Assembly (NCBI GenBank): GCA_903864555.1
Contig: CAIPGJ010000161.1
Coordinates: forward strand, 1-6,489
Source of the DNA: an uncultured Pseudomonadota bacterium
Lineage (GTDB): Bacteria > Pseudomonadota > Gammaproteobacteria > Burkholderiales > SG8-39
Reading direction: 5' to 3'
DNA length: 6,489 nucleotides
Shown here: positions 6,138 to 6,489 of the stretch, piece after piece
Layout: each line of letters starts with the position of its first letter
Position numbering within the stretch: the stretch's first letter is position 1
Program-made: the position numbers and the translations under genes
The notes under the pieces: generated by a model
The model's input: the letters and a program-made list of their open reading frames with translations, nothing else
Told to the model about the DNA's origin: nothing
Database searches by the model: none

Positions 6138-6489
6138 TGTGCGGCATCGTCGGATTGCTGATCAAGAAGCCGGCGTTGCGCGGGCACTTGGGTGAATGGA
6201 TGCTGCCCATGCTGGTGGGCATGACCGAGCGCGGCCCCGATTCGGCCGGCATGGCGGTATTCACCGAACCCGTGGCCGACCACCGGCGCAAGTTCAGTCT
6301 CTATTCGGGCAAGGAATTTTTCGACTGGGAGGCGCTGGCCAAAGCTGCCAGCGCTGCCCTGGGCGCTGACAGCACCCTGTCCACCAAGGCCAACCATGCC
6401 GTTCTGGAAACGTCGGCATCCGTGTCGCAGGTGCGCGCCTGGCTGCGCCGCGACTGGCCTGCGCTCTACCTGCTGTCGGCGGGCCGCGC
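6137..6489 (+). CDS. mgsA: N-methylglutamate synthase subunit A (GlxB-like class II glutamine amidotransferase), 3'-truncated by window edge
   Basis: The first 117 codons of a class II (Ntn-hydrolase) glutamine-amidotransferase-like protein are seen, in a frame that stays open to the window end. The start [18 protein letters not shown] places Cys2 as the N-terminal nucleophile after Met removal, and MTERGPDSAGMAVF (residues 29-42) is the conserved Arg-Gly-Pro-Asp-Ser-Ala-Gly segment of the fold. In MgsABC this subunit is expected to cleave gamma-glutamylmethylamide instead of glutamine and pass methylamine to the glutamate-synthase-like subunits, which build N-methylglutamate on 2-oxoglutarate. 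The start codon shares one base with the gmaS stop (TGATG). The homologous glxB of rhizobia and a stand-alone amidotransferase are alternatives, but direct linkage to gmaS and mgdABCD favours mgsA. mgsB and mgsC should follow outside the window. Confidence 0.82.
   Translation, partial: MCGIVGLLIKKPALRGHLGEWMLPMLVGMTERGPDSAGMAVFTEPVADHRRKFSLYSGKEFFDWEALAKAASAALGADSTLSTKANHAVLETSASVSQVRAWLRRDWPALYLLSAGR

Overview
The window is a fragment of one tightly packed operon, read entirely on the + strand. It carries most of the N-methylglutamate (NMG) pathway for using methylamine. The DNA is GC-rich, the codons mostly end in G or C, and the genes overlap by a few bases. This fits a high-GC proteobacterial methylotroph, or a heterotroph that uses methylated amines for nitrogen. 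The species cannot be named from the sequence alone.

Layout, left to right: the 3' two-thirds of mgdA (sarcosine-oxidase beta-like flavin subunit, 3-878); a possible 13-codon mini-ORF (865-906) bridging to mgdB; mgdB (delta-like, 903-1163); mgdC (alpha-like, 1160-4075); mgdD (gamma-like, 4072-4806); gmaS (glutamine-synthetase-family gamma-glutamylmethylamide synthetase, 4803-6137); and the first 117 codons of mgsA (class II glutamine-amidotransferase-like subunit of N-methylglutamate synthase, 6137 to the window edge). No stretch without a gene is longer than 24 bases. No RNA gene, mobile element, CRISPR array, promoter or terminator was seen. The operon promoter and the expected mgsB and mgsC must lie outside the window.

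How the genes work together (established pathway knowledge applied to these homologs): GmaS joins methylamine to glutamate using ATP, giving gamma-glutamylmethylamide. MgsABC moves the methylamine group to 2-oxoglutarate, giving N-methylglutamate. The four-subunit flavoenzyme MgdABCD oxidises N-methylglutamate back to glutamate and passes the one-carbon unit to tetrahydrofolate, or releases it as formaldehyde. The four mgd genes alone could be read as sarcosine oxidase soxBDAG. The direct linkage to a gmaS-type ligase and an mgsA-type amidotransferase argues for the NMG assignment.

This is a known type of system, not a new one. The details worth a second look are the mini-ORF that appears to couple mgdA to mgdB, the lost zinc ligands in MgdB, substitutions at ammonia-site and active-site positions in GmaS and MgdA, a low-complexity tail on MgdD, and a low-GC, rare-codon patch at a domain boundary in mgdC.
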